The notes beneath the pieces were generated by a model. It was not told the DNA's origin and searched no databases. It saw only the letters and a program-made list of their open reading frames with translations. From NCBI GenBank assembly GCA_017940955.1, contig JAGAXP010000178.1:1-13388 (forward strand): a stretch of 13,388 nt of DNA. Direction: 5' to 3'. Source of the DNA: Oribacterium sp. (GTDB lineage Bacteria > Bacillota_A > Clostridia > Lachnospirales > Lachnospiraceae). Both the position numbers and the translations under genes were made by a program. The stretch's first letter is position 1. Each line of letters begins with the position of its first letter. This document shows positions 5,717 through 12,228 of the stretch, in pieces.

Positions 5717-5762
5717 GCCGGTCAGCGCCTCCTCGGAGGTATTCTGACCGGCCTTATTTTAT
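5716..5762 (+). terminator. Strong terminator/attenuator hairpin before the first ICE gene
   Basis: GGCCGGTCAG (5716-5725) pairs perfectly with CTGACCGGCC (5744-5753), and an inner stem CCTCC/GGAGG (5728-5739) extends it; TTATTTTATTT follows. The hairpin lies between the leader ORF and the DUF5688 gene in the same direction, so it would stop transcription of the ICE operon unless relieved. CCTCCT (5728-5733) is also fully complementary to AGGAGG (5772-5777), the ribosome binding site of the next gene, so read-through RNA could in addition hide that site. Confidence 0.8.
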
Positions 5763-5784
5763 TTCACACAAAGGAGGACGACAG

Positions 5785-6870
5785 ATGAATTACGAGCAGT
5801 TTCTGGAACAGTTGAAAGAAGATCTGACGGCACGATTTGCCGCCGATCTCCCGCCGGAGCTTTCTGCTGTGAGGATCGGGATCCGGGATGTTGAGAAGCT
5901 CCAGGGAGAATCCTACAGGGGTATTTCCTTCCGCAGCGGGGATTCCCCGGTAGAGGCCAACCTCAATATGACCGGTGCCTTTCAGGCCTACGAAGAAGGC
6001 CGTCCCTATCAGGATATCCTGCAGGAGGTTGAAGACCAGCTCATGAAGATCGTGGACCGCACTCCCCAGTTCAATATCGGGGAACTGTCAGATTATGAGG
6101 CTATGAAGCCGAAGCTGATGATGGAGGTCATACCGCAGAATGGAAACGAGGACAGGCTGGCAAATATTCCTCATCAGAAGGTGGAGGATATGGCGCTGAT
6201 TTACCGTATCGACATGGGGGACAGTAATGGTGGAAAAATGACCTCTGTTATAACCAATCAGCAGCTGAAAGCATTCGGTATCACGGCAGAACAGCTCCAT
6301 CAGGACGCCCTGGAGAATGCACCGCTTACCCATCCTGCCTCCCTTCGTTCCATGCGGGAAGTGATGGCCGACATGATGGGCATGGAACCAGAGGAGCCGA
6401 TGCCCGGAGAACCCACAATGCTGGTGGCAACCGTAGAAGGTGCCTTCATGGGTGCTTCGGTGATCCAGTATCCGGGCTTTATGGAGCAGGCGGCGGAAAA
6501 GATCGGCGGCGATTTCTTTGTTCTTCCCTCTTCCATCCATGAAGTGCTGCTTATTCCCGATGACGGCAGCGCGGATTATCATGAGCTGGCTGCCATGGTA
6601 CAGACCATCAACGAGACACAGGTAGCCCCGGCAGAAAGGCTTTCTGATAACGTCTATCACTATGACAAAGAGGATAAGGTTTTCGAGCTGGCAGAGAAAA
6701 CAGCGGGAAGGAAGCTGGCACAGCAGATGGAGAAGAAAGCAGAAATGAGGGCTGCGGCGGAGAAGAAACCTTCTATCCTTGAGCAACTCGGAGAAAAGAA
6801 GAAAGAGGCAATGGATCATGCACCGAAAGCAAAAGCACCGGGAAGGATGGCCCCGGAAGCAGCATTGTAA
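5785..6870 (+). CDS. DUF5688 family protein, first ICE backbone gene
   Basis: Encodes 361 aa, cytosolic, acidic, with no signal peptide or membrane segment. The start MNYEQFLEQLKEDL is set by AAAGGAGG 7 nt upstream; the frame is open further left only through the hairpin. The order of segments (N-terminal helix, VEKLQGESYRGISFR, a central MLVATVEGAFMGASVI strand region, FFVLPSSIHEVLLIPDDG, and a charged, Ala/Lys-rich C-terminal tail from about 300) resembles DUF5688 proteins, which recur at this place in Lachnospiraceae ICEs. Their biochemical role is not known. It is preceded by the leader peptide and attenuator and followed after about 25 bp by a second hairpin, so it may be expressed differently from the downstream genes. 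Confidence 0.75.
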   Translation: MNYEQFLEQLKEDLTARFAADLPPELSAVRIGIRDVEKLQGESYRGISFRSGDSPVEANLNMTGAFQAYEEGRPYQDILQEVEDQLMKIVDRTPQFNIGELSDYEAMKPKLMMEVIPQNGNEDRLANIPHQKVEDMALIYRIDMGDSNGGKMTSVITNQQLKAFGITAEQLHQDALENAPLTHPASLRSMREVMADMMGMEPEEPMPGEPTMLVATVEGAFMGASVIQYPGFMEQAAEKIGGDFFVLPSSIHEVLLIPDDGSADYHELAAMVQTINETQVAPAERLSDNVYHYDKEDKVFELAEKTAGRKLAQQMEKKAEMRAAAEKKPSILEQLGEKKKEAMDHAPKAKAPGRMAPEAAL

Positions 6871-6894
6871 TCAAAAAGTGGCGTACAGGAACAA

Positions 6895-6940
6895 GGGAGC
6901 GTTTGAAGCTTATTACAGAAAGCGGATATCGCTCCCTTTT
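6895..6940 (+). terminator. Hairpin with T-run after the DUF5688 gene
   Basis: GGGAGCG (6895-6901) pairs with CGCTCCC (6930-6936), followed by TTTTCT. The loop is long (28 nt), so termination is probably partial. It sits between the DUF5688 gene and the replication genes. Confidence 0.5.
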
Positions 6941-6966
6941 CTATTGCACCGGAGAGGACGGATCAC

Positions 6967-7020
6967 ATGAAAAGCAGTGAAAATACAGTTCCTCCCGAAG
7001 GAACGGGGGGATCAGGATGA
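6967..7020 (+). CDS. Possible 17-aa coupling peptide
   Basis: An ATG at 6967 opens an 18-codon frame encoding MKSSENTVPPEGTGGSG. Its TGA stop overlaps the ATG of the next gene (ATGA, 7017-7020), the same junction used repeatedly in this operon. GAGAGG lies about 9 nt upstream. The peptide is short and Gly/Ser-rich. It may exist only to bring ribosomes to the next gene, or be chance. Confidence 0.35.
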   Translation: MKSSENTVPPEGTGGSG

Positions 7021-7250
7021 GCTTTACCGATGGAATGTCGGGAGCCATAGAGGCTTTGATGCGGGAGGCTCCCGGCAGCAATCATTATGATGACGGCTGT
7101 GAAGGCAGATATCCGGAATGCAGGAACTGCCGGTACCACACACCCTATTCCGATAGGGGTGACTGTGTATTCAGAACATGCCCATATCTGGTACCGGCGT
7201 CATCCAGCAGGAAGAAAGGCGGTGGTCACGATGGCCGTTTTCCGCGTTGA
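7017..7250 (+). CDS. Small Cys-rich protein, possible zinc-binding
   Basis: Encodes 77 aa. Five cysteines (28, 35, 38, 50, 55) with a CxxC and a nearby HTPYSDRGDC segment suggest a zinc-binding knuckle. The N-terminal MSFTDGMSGAIEALMREAPG is predicted helical, and the C-terminus is basic and Gly/Ser-rich. A G-rich stretch (GGGGGG, 6 nt spacing) precedes the ATG. The gene ends 20 bp inside the replication initiator-like gene. I do not recognise a named family. The position suggests an accessory of the replication or regulation genes. Confidence 0.6.
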   Translation: MSFTDGMSGAIEALMREAPGSNHYDDGCEGRYPECRNCRYHTPYSDRGDCVFRTCPYLVPASSSRKKGGGHDGRFPR

Positions 7251-7944
7251 GAAGAATTCCAACTATACTACCATGTGCAATTACCACCTGCGGGACCAGA
7301 ACCTGAGCCTGAAGGCCAAAGGGCTGCTGTCCCTGTTCCTGAGCCTGCCGGATGCATGGCATTACAGCATCCGCGGCATCGCCGCCATCAGCAAGGAAGG
7401 CGTGGACAGTGTGAATTCCGCCCTTCGGGAACTGGAGGAATGCGGGTATCTGATCCGCAGCCAGAAAAGGCTGGAGAATGGACGCATGGGCGAGATCGAA
7501 TATGTGATCTATGAGATCCCGGAGGGGGCTGATCCGGATGCAGATTTCCCGGGTACAGGTTCACCGTATACGGAAAATCCGGATACGGTTTTGTCGGATC
7601 CGGAAAACCCGCGAGGAATAAATAAAGATAAAACAAGTACAGAAAGAACAAATACTGAAATAAACAAAAAAAGAGAGAGTAAGCGTCCGGTCCGTCATCG
7701 TTATGGGCAGTACCAGAACGTGCTTCTCTCAGACGAGGAGATGGAGAAACTTATGAACGAATTCCCGAATGATTACCAGAACCGTATTGAGCGCCTGTCG
7801 GAATATATGGCTTCCACAGGCAAGATTTATAAGAACCATCTGGCGACGATGCGCAGCTGGGCAAAACGCGACAGCCAGAAAAGCCAGGAAAACAAGACCT
7901 ATGATCACGGTAATTATCAGTTTGCAGCCGGAGATAGCTTATGA
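7231..7944 (+). CDS. Replication initiator-like winged-helix protein (RepA/DnaD-like)
   Basis: Encodes 237 aa from the ATG at 7231. The longer open frame from 7087 shows no family similarity before MAVFRVEKN and is not used. Residues about 1-85 (MAVFRVEKN..., HLRDQNLSLKAKGLLSLFLSLP, SVNSALRELEECGYL) form the helix-turn-helix domain typical of ICE and plasmid replication initiators of gut Firmicutes. A low-complexity, Lys/Thr/Asn-rich and AT-rich linker (about 110-155) joins it to a C-terminal domain from about RHRYGQYQNVLLSDEEMEKL to ATMRSWAKRD, resembling DnaD-like C-terminal segments. It probably binds an origin on the excised circle and works with the DnaC-like loader encoded next, with which it shares an ATGA overlap. 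Confidence 0.78.
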   Translation: MAVFRVEKNSNYTTMCNYHLRDQNLSLKAKGLLSLFLSLPDAWHYSIRGIAAISKEGVDSVNSALRELEECGYLIRSQKRLENGRMGEIEYVIYEIPEGADPDADFPGTGSPYTENPDTVLSDPENPRGINKDKTSTERTNTEINKKRESKRPVRHRYGQYQNVLLSDEEMEKLMNEFPNDYQNRIERLSEYMASTGKIYKNHLATMRSWAKRDSQKSQENKTYDHGNYQFAAGDSL

Positions 7945-8798
7945 AAGAGTTTCTGGAAGGGTTCCTGGACCGGCTTGAGACAAAGACAGAGCCGAACGAT
8001 GGCGAATATCTGTCTGATGACGGACTGCTTTACTGCGAAAAATGCCATACGCCGGTCCAGTGCAGGAAGATGTTCCTCGGAAAGATGCGCACGCTGCCCT
8101 GTATATGCAAGTGTAAGCAGGAGGAAATGCGCCGGGAGAAAGAGGAGGCGGAAGCCAGGGAACAGATGATTCAGATCCAGCGGATGAAATCTACAGGGAT
8201 CCAGGAACGGCATCTGTTAGATTGGCGGTTTGATACAGCGCAGGAAACAGACACGATCCGATGGGCAAAGAAATATGTTGCGGAATGGAGAAAGGTCAAG
8301 GCGGAAAACCTTGGCCTTTTGCTTTGGGGCGACGTTGGTACAGGAAAATCCTTTGTGGCAGCCTGCATTGCCAATGCCCTGCTGGAACAGATGGTTCCGG
8401 TCCTGATGACGAACTTCTCCAAGATCCTGAACCAGATGGGAGCCATGTACACGGAAGAAAGGTATCAGTACATTGCTTCCCTTAACCATTATTCCCTGCT
8501 GATTATTGATGACCTAGGGATTGAGCGCAGCACCGAATACGCGAAGGAACAGGTTTATGCCGTGATCGACGAGCGTTACAAGGCCAACCTTCCGCTGATC
8601 ATTACGACGAATCTGACCATCAACGAGATCCGGAATCCGGAAAACGTGGCCGATGCCCGTATTTACAGCCGCGTATTGGAGATGTGCACACCTGTGCATG
8701 TCGGAGGGGCTGACCGCCGGCAGGCTGTGAGCCGGGACAAGCAGGAGTTGGTGAAATCCGTACTGTTCTCCGGGAAAGGAGGTGGAAACGAACGATGA
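7941..8798 (+). CDS. DnaC/IstB-like AAA+ ATPase, helicase loader
   Basis: Encodes 285 aa. The N-terminal part has a Cys cluster (C32, C35, then C54, C56, C58) that may bind zinc, followed by a charged helix (59-80). The ATPase core has Walker A GDVGTGKS (130-137), Walker B LLIIDDLG (186-193) and sensor I ITTN (221-224), with R239/R244 in the region where an arginine finger is expected. DnaC-like loaders bring the replicative helicase to an initiator-opened origin; here the partner is probably the preceding winged-helix protein. The start overlaps the preceding gene by 4 bp (ATGA), and its end overlaps parA by 4 bp. IstB transposition helpers share this fold, but no IstA transposase is present. 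Confidence 0.88.
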   Translation: MKEFLEGFLDRLETKTEPNDGEYLSDDGLLYCEKCHTPVQCRKMFLGKMRTLPCICKCKQEEMRREKEEAEAREQMIQIQRMKSTGIQERHLLDWRFDTAQETDTIRWAKKYVAEWRKVKAENLGLLLWGDVGTGKSFVAACIANALLEQMVPVLMTNFSKILNQMGAMYTEERYQYIASLNHYSLLIIDDLGIERSTEYAKEQVYAVIDERYKANLPLIITTNLTINEIRNPENVADARIYSRVLEMCTPVHVGGADRRQAVSRDKQELVKSVLFSGKGGGNER

Positions 8799-9622
8799 GT
8801 ACAAAAGCGACCGTGATTGCCTGCGTAAACCAGAAAGGCGGGACGGGCAAGACCACGACCTGTGAAAATCTGGGTGCAGGGCTTGTGATGGAAGGGAAAA
8901 AAGTCCTGCTGGTGGATTTCGATCCGCAGGCTTCGCTCAGCATCAGCCTTGGCTATCCCAAGCCGGAGGAACTGCCGGTGACGGTCACGGACATGATGAA
9001 AAGAGTGGTGGAGGAAGAAGGGATCCCGCCAGGGGAAGGCATTCTCCATCATGAGGAAGGCATGGATCTGATGCCGTCCAGCATAGAATTGTCCGGCATG
9101 GAGGTCTCCCTGGTAAATACCATCAGCCGGGAAACCGTGCTGAAAGAATATCTGGAGAGCGTTAAGCGGGACTATGATTTTATCCTTTTGGATTGTTCTC
9201 CGAGTCTGGGGATGCTGACAATCAATGCCATGGCAGCGGCGGATACACTGCTGATACCCGTGCAGGCTTCCTACCTTCCGGCGAAGGGCTTGGAGCAGTT
9301 GTTACAGACAGTGAATAAGGTCAGGCGGCAGATCAATCCCAAACTGAAGATCGAAGGAATCCTGTTGACGATGGTGGACACGAGGACAAATGACGCCAGG
9401 GAAATCAGCGAACTGATCCGGAATGCTTATGGCGGAAAGATCAAGGTATATGACACAGAGATTCCCCGCTCTGTCCGGGCTTCTGAGATCAGTAAAGAAG
9501 GAAAGAGCATTTTCAAACACGATCCGGGAGGAAAGGTCGCAGAGGCATACCGGGAGCTGACAAGGGAGGTGGTGAAGAATGCCGAGAAAAGGCGCAAACG
9601 TAACCTTGAGCAGTTACGATGA
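8795..9622 (+). CDS. parA: ParA/Soj-type partition ATPase
   Basis: Encodes 275 aa. It has the deviant Walker A KGGTGKTT (14-21), the VDFDPQ motif (40-45) and the Walker B-like ILLDCSPSLG (130-139), all of the ParA/MinD superfamily. ParA proteins bind DNA non-specifically as ATP dimers and move ParB-bound DNA; in ICEs they stabilise the excised circle. The RBS AAAGGAGGTG lies inside the dnaC-like gene, which overlaps by 4 bp. The last 44 bp overlap parB in another frame, and the basic C-terminus (KNAEKRRKRNLEQLR) is encoded there. Confidence 0.95.
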   Translation: MSTKATVIACVNQKGGTGKTTTCENLGAGLVMEGKKVLLVDFDPQASLSISLGYPKPEELPVTVTDMMKRVVEEEGIPPGEGILHHEEGMDLMPSSIELSGMEVSLVNTISRETVLKEYLESVKRDYDFILLDCSPSLGMLTINAMAAADTLLIPVQASYLPAKGLEQLLQTVNKVRRQINPKLKIEGILLTMVDTRTNDAREISELIRNAYGGKIKVYDTEIPRSVRASEISKEGKSIFKHDPGGKVAEAYRELTREVVKNAEKRRKRNLEQLR

Positions 9623-10505
9623 GATTTTCACTACCGAAGAGAGCCGGACGGAAAGCCAGCAGGAACATGTGCAGATGATACCCCTGTCAGAACTGCATCC
9701 CTTTGAAGGACATCCCTTCCGGGTAGTCGATGATGAGGAGATGCAGAAAACCGTAGAGAGCGTAAAGCAGTACGGAGTCCTGACACCGGCGATTGCAAGG
9801 CCGGATCCGGACGGCGGCTATGAAATCATTTCCGGTCACCGTAGGCTCCGTGCATCAGAGCTTGCCAGTCTGGAGACCCTGCCGGTCATTGTCCGGGAAA
9901 TGGATGATGATACCGCGATCATTTTTATGGTGGACAGCAATCTCCAGAGGGAACACATCCTGCCGAGTGAGAGGGCGTTTGCCTACCGGATGAAGATGGA
10001 TGCTCTGAGGCATCAGGGAGAACGTGCTGATCCAACTTCTCGCCAAGTTGGCGAGAAGTCATGGAGTATCACAAAAGTAAGTCAGGATGCCAATGAAAGT
10101 GAACGGCAGGTGCATAGATATCTACGTCTCACAGAACTGATTCCCGAAATCCGGGATATGGTGGATGAGAAGAAAATTGCCTTCAATCCGGCAGTGGAGC
10201 TCTCCTACCTGAAACCGGAGGAACAGCGGGAATTTCTGGAGGCGATGGACTATGCCCAGGCTGCCCCGTCCCTGTCCCAGGCGCAGAGGCTGAAAAAGCT
10301 GAGCCAGGAAGGCGGGTGCAGGCTGGATGCCATGTGTGATGTGATGAGTGAGCAAAAGAAAGATGACATGACCACCATCACGATTTCTCATGATGTGCTG
10401 CGGAAGTATTTCCCGAAATCCTATACCCCTCAGCAGATGCAGGACGTGATTGTGAAGCTGCTGGACCAGTGGCAGAAAAAGAGAAACAGAGAACAGGCAC
10501 GATAA
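9579..10505 (+). CDS. parB: ParB/Spo0J-type partition protein
   Basis: Encodes 308 aa. The N-terminal ParB/Sulfiredoxin-like nuclease fold carries IPLSELHPFEGHPFRV (34-49), the CTP-binding ISGHRRLRA (84-92) and DSNLQRE (119-125). A helix-turn-helix region follows (about 163-187, SITKVSQDANESERQVHRYLRL), then a C-terminal part. Between the two domains, codons 153-161 are written as a 25-bp perfect DNA palindrome. GGGAGGTGG precedes the ATG, and the start lies 44 bp inside parA, so the two are translated together. No classical parS (TGTTTCACGTGAAACA) was seen in the window, so the centromere of this system is unidentified. Confidence 0.93.
   Translation: MPRKGANVTLSSYDEIFTTEESRTESQQEHVQMIPLSELHPFEGHPFRVVDDEEMQKTVESVKQYGVLTPAIARPDPDGGYEIISGHRRLRASELASLETLPVIVREMDDDTAIIFMVDSNLQREHILPSERAFAYRMKMDALRHQGERADPTSRQVGEKSWSITKVSQDANESERQVHRYLRLTELIPEIRDMVDEKKIAFNPAVELSYLKPEEQREFLEAMDYAQAAPSLSQAQRLKKLSQEGGCRLDAMCDVMSEQKKDDMTTITISHDVLRKYFPKSYTPQQMQDVIVKLLDQWQKKRNREQAR
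10035..10059. repeat. 25-bp perfect palindrome inside parB
   Basis: ACTTCTCGCCAA and TTGGCGAGAAGT are perfect inverted repeats of 12 bp around a single G. The sequence encodes TSRQVGEK plus the first base of a Ser codon, in the linker before the ParB helix-turn-helix. It could be a protein-binding site on DNA or a 12-bp mRNA hairpin. Confidence 0.9.
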
Positions 10506-10519
10506 GGAGGATATGCGAT

Positions 10520-11014
10520 ATGTGTTACAGAAACGGTTATGGATACAGATGTGATTGCTGCGGAGAAGATTTCCGGCAGAAGAACCTTTCTTCGAACGAG
10601 GCGGTGCTGAACGAAATCATGCGTTTCATCAAGGTATGGAACGACATGATCGGAGCCGTAAAATTTGATAAAGACGGTATGGAACCGTTCATGGTTGCAT
10701 TTACTCCCGGCGAACAGATGAAGGTCATTCCGAAGGTTAAAGCGGAGGAATATCTTCCCTGCTTCGGTGAGGACGATGTGATTGAACTGGCTCCGGATAC
10801 GGATTTTGTCATTAGCTATGACAGGCAGCTCCTTTTCAAGGTCGGTGACCAGAAATACCTGGATGGCCCTGCACTGATTTATGCGGTGGATGAAGAAGGG
10901 GAAGTGCTCTCCCTGAGCGTCGCGGACATCTATGAAATTCAGGAAATGCTGGAACGGAGGACGCTGCTCGTCACAGAGGATGGGGATGAAATGCCGGTGC
11001 TTTCCCTGAACTGA
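10520..11014 (+). CDS. Hypothetical ICE protein with N-terminal Cys cluster
   Basis: Encodes 164 aa. The ATG at 10520 is preceded by AAGGAGG with 9 nt spacing; the open frame upstream overlaps parB and is not used. Four cysteines near the N-terminus (2, 11, 13, 14: MCYRNGYGYRCDCCGEDF) could bind a metal. The rest is an acidic alpha/beta protein with PGEQMKVIPKVKAEEYLPCFG, FVISYDRQLLF and the C-terminal segment ALIYAVDEEGEVLSLSVADI. I do not recognise its family with confidence. It stands 11 bp before the DUF3846 gene and may belong to the same group of small regulatory or antirestriction-like ICE proteins. Confidence 0.65.
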   Translation: MCYRNGYGYRCDCCGEDFRQKNLSSNEAVLNEIMRFIKVWNDMIGAVKFDKDGMEPFMVAFTPGEQMKVIPKVKAEEYLPCFGEDDVIELAPDTDFVISYDRQLLFKVGDQKYLDGPALIYAVDEEGEVLSLSVADIYEIQEMLERRTLLVTEDGDEMPVLSLN

Positions 11015-11025
11015 CGGAGGTGCCA

Positions 11026-11706
11026 ATGAAAGAATATGACATCAAGATAACCGAGGTGCTGGAAAAGACCGTGCAGGTGCAAGCGGATTCCAGGGAGGAG
11101 GCGGAAGCCATTGCCTCCGAAAACTGGAATAATTCCTTATATGAGATGGATTCTGCCGAGGACTATGCCGATGTGTCTTTCCATGCCGGTGAGGAACGGG
11201 ACATCAGCCCTCCGGAAATAATGGACGTACTTCTGGTTTCTTCCGGGGAATATCCCAGGGAGGTGCAGGTTGGTACAGAACTGGAAGATCTTCAGGAAGC
11301 GGTCGGCGGCATGATCGAATGTGTTTATCCTTTTGATGAGCAGGTCGGCCTGATTGTGAATGAAGAAGGCAAGCTGGGCGGAAGTCTTTTGAACCGTGCT
11401 CTTTACAGTGAAGATGGAAAAATGGTTGATGTAATCGCCGGGGATTTTCTGGTGGTCGGACTTACAGAGGATAACTTTGGGTCCCTGACGCCGGAGCAGA
11501 TGCAGCGTTATGAGCAGAAATTCCATCAGCCGGAAACTTTTATCCGAATGGGCAGAAGCATCATGGCGCTTCCCATTCCGGAAGACCAGGTGAAACGGAC
11601 CATGGCAAAGAAGGCCAGCCGGGACAGTCCCGGAAGAAAGCCGAAGGATGGAGATGGCAGGGATGCGGGGAAGGTAATCCGTTTTCCTGCCGGGCATGAA
11701 ATGTGA
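11026..11706 (+). CDS. DpnD/PcfM-like and DUF3846 two-domain protein
   Basis: Encodes 226 aa. Residues 1 to about 54 (MKEYDIKITEVLEKTVQVQA, SREEAEAIASENWNN, and VSF) match the short DpnD/PcfM-type domain found on conjugative elements. Residues about 66-175 (MDVLLVSSGEYPREVQVG, LQEAVGGMIECVYPF, LIVNEEGKLGGSLLNRAL, IAGDFLVVGL) match DUF3846. A basic, Gly-rich tail follows. Both domains are of unknown function and usually occur as separate proteins. The ATG at 11026 has GGAGG 5 nt upstream; a GTG at 11020 overlaps that GGAGG and is rejected. Confidence 0.78.
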   Translation: MKEYDIKITEVLEKTVQVQADSREEAEAIASENWNNSLYEMDSAEDYADVSFHAGEERDISPPEIMDVLLVSSGEYPREVQVGTELEDLQEAVGGMIECVYPFDEQVGLIVNEEGKLGGSLLNRALYSEDGKMVDVIAGDFLVVGLTEDNFGSLTPEQMQRYEQKFHQPETFIRMGRSIMALPIPEDQVKRTMAKKASRDSPGRKPKDGDGRDAGKVIRFPAGHEM

Positions 11707-11721
11707 AGGGAGGGATGAGCT

Positions 11722-12228
11722 TTGCAGGAAGAAGTGGAAAACAGGACAGTAAATCTTGCGGTCACGACAACAAAGCTGACCGCCCGGAATGTGCTTGCCG
11801 CCTGCATGAAATATCTCCGGCACCGGGGGCAGGTGAAGGAGAAAAAAGCGGCGGAGAAAGCAGCGAAAGCCAAGGAGAATGCCATCCCGCACGGCAAACA
11901 GACCGTAAAGGAACTGATCGGGCAGAACCAGGGCGTATCTAACATGGATATCGCCAAAACAGACCTTCGCGGTTTTGAAAAAGTTGCCCAGAAATATGGT
12001 GTGGATTATGCAATCCGGAAGGATGCTTCCCAGCAGCCGCCCCGCTATATCGTGTTTTTCAAGGCAAGGGATGCGGATGCGCTGACATCGGCATTCCGGG
12101 AATATTCAGCCTCTGTCATGAAGAAGAAAGACAGGCCGAGTGTTCTGAAAGCCCTGAAGAAGATGAAAGAGCTGGTGGCTTCCATCCCGGATAAAGTACG
12201 GAACAAGGACAAGGAGCATTCGTTATGA
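11722..12228 (+). CDS. PcfB family protein (DUF3801)
   Basis: Encodes 168 aa from a TTG start. GGGAGGG lies 7 nt upstream, and the N-terminus MQEEVENRTVNLAVTTTKLT is the usual PcfB beginning. A Lys/Ala-rich helical region (about 38-52) is followed by a compact domain including DLRGFEKVAQKYGVDYAIRKD and RYIVFFKARDADALTSAF (to about 130). On pCF10, PcfB is a cytoplasmic partner of the VirD4-type coupling protein PcfC and helps dock the transfer complex. The gene overlaps the VirD4 gene by 4 bp (ATGA), matching that partnership. The overlapping frame starting ATG at 11703 is a shadow. Confidence 0.85.
   Translation: MQEEVENRTVNLAVTTTKLTARNVLAACMKYLRHRGQVKEKKAAEKAAKAKENAIPHGKQTVKELIGQNQGVSNMDIAKTDLRGFEKVAQKYGVDYAIRKDASQQPPRYIVFFKARDADALTSAFREYSASVMKKKDRPSVLKALKKMKELVASIPDKVRNKDKEHSL

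Noticed and set aside
6088..6819. 243-codon minus-strand frame opposite the DUF5688 gene
   Set aside because: It is rich in His, Cys, Leu and Phe with no recognisable family, and mirrors a plus-strand gene with a strong RBS and family match.
7087..7230. 48-residue N-terminal extension of the replication initiator-like protein
   Set aside because: The extension has no family similarity and is the shadow frame of the Cys-rich gene; MAVFRVEKN at 7231 is the usual family start.
7941..8798. IstB of an IS21-type insertion sequence
   Set aside because: There is no IstA transposase and no terminal repeats, and the gene is translationally coupled to replication and partition genes.
10430..11026. 198-codon minus-strand frame opposite the Cys-rich unknown gene
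   Set aside because: The composition is shadow-like, there is no RBS or family match, and the plus-strand gene with AAGGAGG explains the region.
11137..11957. Long minus-strand frames opposite the DUF3846 and PcfB genes
   Set aside because: They are antisense shadows of recognised proteins, with arginine/histidine/phenylalanine-rich nonsense composition.
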